Positions 61,651 to 64,000 of a stretch of DNA of 64,000 nucleotides are shown piece by piece. Position 1 is the first letter of the stretch, and each line of letters starts with the position of its first letter. The stretch spans positions 157,950-221,949 of the forward strand of contig CAUJNA010000476.1 in assembly GCA_963377175.1 (NCBI GenBank), given 5' to 3'. The notes under the pieces were generated by a model. The model saw only the letters and a list, made by a program, of their open reading frames with translations, was not told where the DNA came from and searched no databases. The translations under genes and the position numbers were made by a program. The stretch is from Effrenium voratum (lineage: Eukaryota > Sar > Dinophyceae > Suessiales > Symbiodiniaceae).

Positions 61651-63564
61651 GCCTCGGAGCTTGGAGCGAGCTTCGGTTTCTGGGGGCCGGGGTGAGTTGC
61701 AAGGATCCGCAGCGAAAAGGACCCAGAAGACCGACCAAACCCAGAAACCTCTGCTTTCTTTGGTTGCTTTCTTTCTTTGGTTTGGAATTTCTTCCTCTTT
61801 TCGTTAGCCAAATTTCTTGAACATGTTTTGAAGCTTCCGTCCACCGGCCTCGCCGGCTTTACTCGCAGTTTAACACATGAACTGGGCTGGAGCCAGCTTG
61901 TGCAGAGTCAAGATTTAGCCAACAAGTTTATGCACTGGGGCTGTCTGGACCAGGATGGTCGATGTCTCAGAAATTGGCCAAAAAATCCACAGCTTGCAAC
62001 CAAAAAGCACGGGGGAAGTTGGCCGATGGGGAGTCCACCCTTGGAACCGACCGGAGCCGGTCGGGGGTGATACATAAAGATCGGGTTGCCCCTGGCAGGG
62101 TTCGCCTTTTCGATGTTGGGAGTTCCTTGAAACGTGATCCCCAAAATGTCGGCCCCTGAGTCAATCAGCCACTTGTGAATCCGTGCGCATCTGTGGATGG
62201 CAGACCCAAACAAATTCAAACTGCCACCCCCCCCCCGGGTTTTGGATTCGACCTTAGCAGCATTTGAATCTCGGCTCGCATGTAGCAAACCCTTCCGAGG
62301 GGCCGGCTCGGTCCAAGTTGATTTGATCGAGCAAATCGGTTCATGAAAAAGGGCATGCATGCCCAGTAGGTATGTGCTAAAGTATGGAGACCCAACAAGT
62401 GGTTGTTTTCCTCTTGGTTTCCCTTTACGCCAACCTGAAAAGAGCACTCTCAAAATAAGCGCACACCCGCTCCAGAACTATTTCATGTTTTTAGGGACTA
62501 ATTATACACCAGTTGAAGCGCTTATCTGAGTCGGGCCCAGAGTTGTCTGTTCTTTTTGAGGGTACCTCTTTTAGGGTTGGTTTAAAGGGAAACTCACAGG
62601 ACAATTGTGTGTGTCCCCCCAAAAAGCACACACCCAGAGAGAAGCAAGTACGGGGGTCCAACCTAAGACACGCCAAACTGGAGTGCAGAAGTTACGATCG
62701 AATGGATAGGATCCCCTTCCAGCAAAACAAACCACAATCCATTTGCTTCCATTTGCAGAAATGCGGCAGTTGGAATCTATATCTTCTTTTTCCAGGGCGA
62801 AAAGGAAAATGGAGATGGAATCTACCGCTATTCTCATTCCCTGCAACACTCGACTGGAGAGCAGAAATTACGAACGGACAACTACTTCCCCCAGAAAAAC
62901 CAAAAGAACAATCCATTTGCGTCCATTTGCAGAAAATCAGATTTTCCATTTTCCCCCTGCTGGTTTTGAGGTTAGAATCTATCACTTAAAGATTTTGTTT
63001 TTATATTTTGCAGAGGGCTTTTTATGTTTTTCATCCCCTGTTGGCTGACTGTTTTTGTGATTTCGGGTTGGTAATATTATTTCATCCCCTCCATTTTTCA
63101 TATTAATTGTATATTATTATTTTTTGATGATGAATCGTTTGCTAGATTACTTAATGTTTGAATTATTTTTACAGAATGTTTATATAAATCAGTTCTATAT
63201 ATTTTTCTCTTTCATGATCAGTCCAACCATACAATGAATAATTTGTTTGTCAAACAATGATGCCTTTCCTGATCCTGTTTCTAACATAAATATTTTATTT
63301 ATTTTCTCTCCTCCCCTTCCTCGGAAGATTTTCCCATCAGGTTTTTTCATCTGGCTGATTCTTTTCCAGGACACCAAGCAAGTATCATTGGACACATATG
63401 TTTTCTCATTTTTGTTCGGGGAAGCCAAACACTTTGCTGCATTGCACTTGGATGTTCGGACTTTCACTTTTCGCCAACTCATGAATTGGTTTTCCATATT
63501 AAACCCACCAAAAGTTCTTCACTTTTAGCAGGGCTTCGCAGAAAGCAACCAAGGAGATCGAGCA
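61651..63564. other. Intron or right flank, no exon found
   Basis: It contains a poly-C tract (62227-62238), a foldback at 62545-62640, a TTCCATTTGC-family repeat (62745-62970, seemingly two tandem copies), an AT-rich patch (62990-63300) and an AAGTT-family repeat (63455-63555). I searched for the expected E-P-F-G exon and did not see it. Confidence 0.45.
62545..62640. repeat. Foldback element
   Basis: TGTTCTTTTTGAGGGTACCT and TGTGTCCCCCCAAAAAGCAC, with GGGTTGGTTTAAAGGGAAAC in the centre, mark a member of the CCTTTTGGTT family in the opposite orientation. Confidence 0.55.
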
Positions 63565-64000
63565 GGGTGTCTTTTTGCCACCTTGTTGCCACCTTTTTGG
63601 CCGAGAAAAGGCCGAAAAAGGAGATGACTCTTCGGCCTTCGCAGACTTCGCCCCCGAGAAAAGCCTAAAAAACCGCCGCCAATGAATCATTGGAGATTTA
63701 AAAACAATCCATTAGGTTAGAAATTTTATCATCAGGAAGACAAAAAGCGACTGGAGGGGTGTCTTTTTGCCACCTTGTTGCCACCTTTTTGGCCGAGAAA
63801 AGGCCGAAAAAGGAGATGACTCTTCGGCCTTCGCAGACTTCGCCCCCGAGAAAAGCCTAAAAAACCGCCGCCAATGAATCATTGTAGATTTAAAAACAAT
63901 CCATTAGGTTAGAAATCTTATCATCAGGAAGACAAAAAGCGACTGGAGGGGTGTCTTTTTGCCACCTTGTTGCCACCTTTTTGGCCGAGAAAAGGCCGAA
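63565..64000. repeat. 192-bp tandem satellite, running off the right edge
   Basis: GGGTGTCTTTTTGCCACCTT starts at 63565, 63757 and 63949, giving a period of exactly 192 bp with about two differences between the first two units. Each unit holds the hairpin TTTTTGGCCGAGAAAAGGCC followed by GAAAAAGG and the AT-rich stretch AATCCATTAGGTTAGAAA. The first unit begins in the middle of an AAGTT-family dispersed repeat, which seems to have seeded the array. Confidence 0.95.

Noticed and set aside
1..64000. tRNA, rRNA, CRISPR arrays, bacterial operons
   Set aside because: No cloverleaf, rRNA core sequence or regularly spaced repeats with unique spacers was seen, and the sequence is clearly eukaryotic.

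Overview
The window looks like nuclear DNA of a dinoflagellate. The reasons are tiny exons lost in long repeat-filled introns, almost exclusive use of GC-AG splice sites with an AG|G acceptor, long low-complexity arrays, many short foldback repeats, and a non-LTR retrotransposon that carries a cytosine-5 DNA methyltransferase. No bacterial-style gene layout, tRNA or rRNA is visible.

Nearly all of the window appears to be one plus-strand gene. From 33307 to 61650, twenty small exons (35-91 nt) can be chained with matching codon phase into about 386 codons of a glycosyltransferase family 5 (GT-B fold) alpha-glucan synthase, of the GlgA / starch synthase / alpha-1,3-glucan synthase type. The exons carry, in order, the KxGGLGxV nucleotide-sugar loop, the HCxDYHxALAPLYL motif, the LHNADYxG motif, the RFNxLKAGVxYI segment, the GRWxxQKG catalytic Arg/Lys segment and the segment leading up to the acidic ExFG motif. 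That last motif should lie beyond the right edge. Upstream, from 1172 to 28491, about sixteen more small plus-strand exons can be chained by the same rules. Their products are not recognised and they probably form the N-terminal part of the same protein.

The intron between the exons ending at 37433 and starting at 45989 holds a complete 8,067-bp non-LTR retrotransposon (37853-45919), flanked by a perfect 14-bp target-site duplication (37839-37852 and 45920-45933). In order it encodes a C5-cytosine DNA methyltransferase, a region matching the His-Asp-Gln-Cys layout of CE-clan (Ulp1/C48-like) cysteine peptidases, a coiled coil, an APE-type endonuclease, a reverse transcriptase with FVDN at the catalytic motif, a CCHC zinc finger and an RNase H domain with a long C-terminal extension. 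The coding sequence is broken by at least ten small frameshifts; only the RNase H part is a long intact frame (433 codons). Without the element the intron would be about 474 bp.

The remaining sequence is intronic. It holds several families of 80-200 bp terminal-inverted-repeat or foldback elements, dispersed repeats present two to a dozen times, microsatellites (CTTT, CTAT/GATCTATCT, ATT), a 1.3-kb array of an 8-bp ACACAGAC unit (8471-9735), and the start of a 192-bp tandem satellite (63565 to the right edge).
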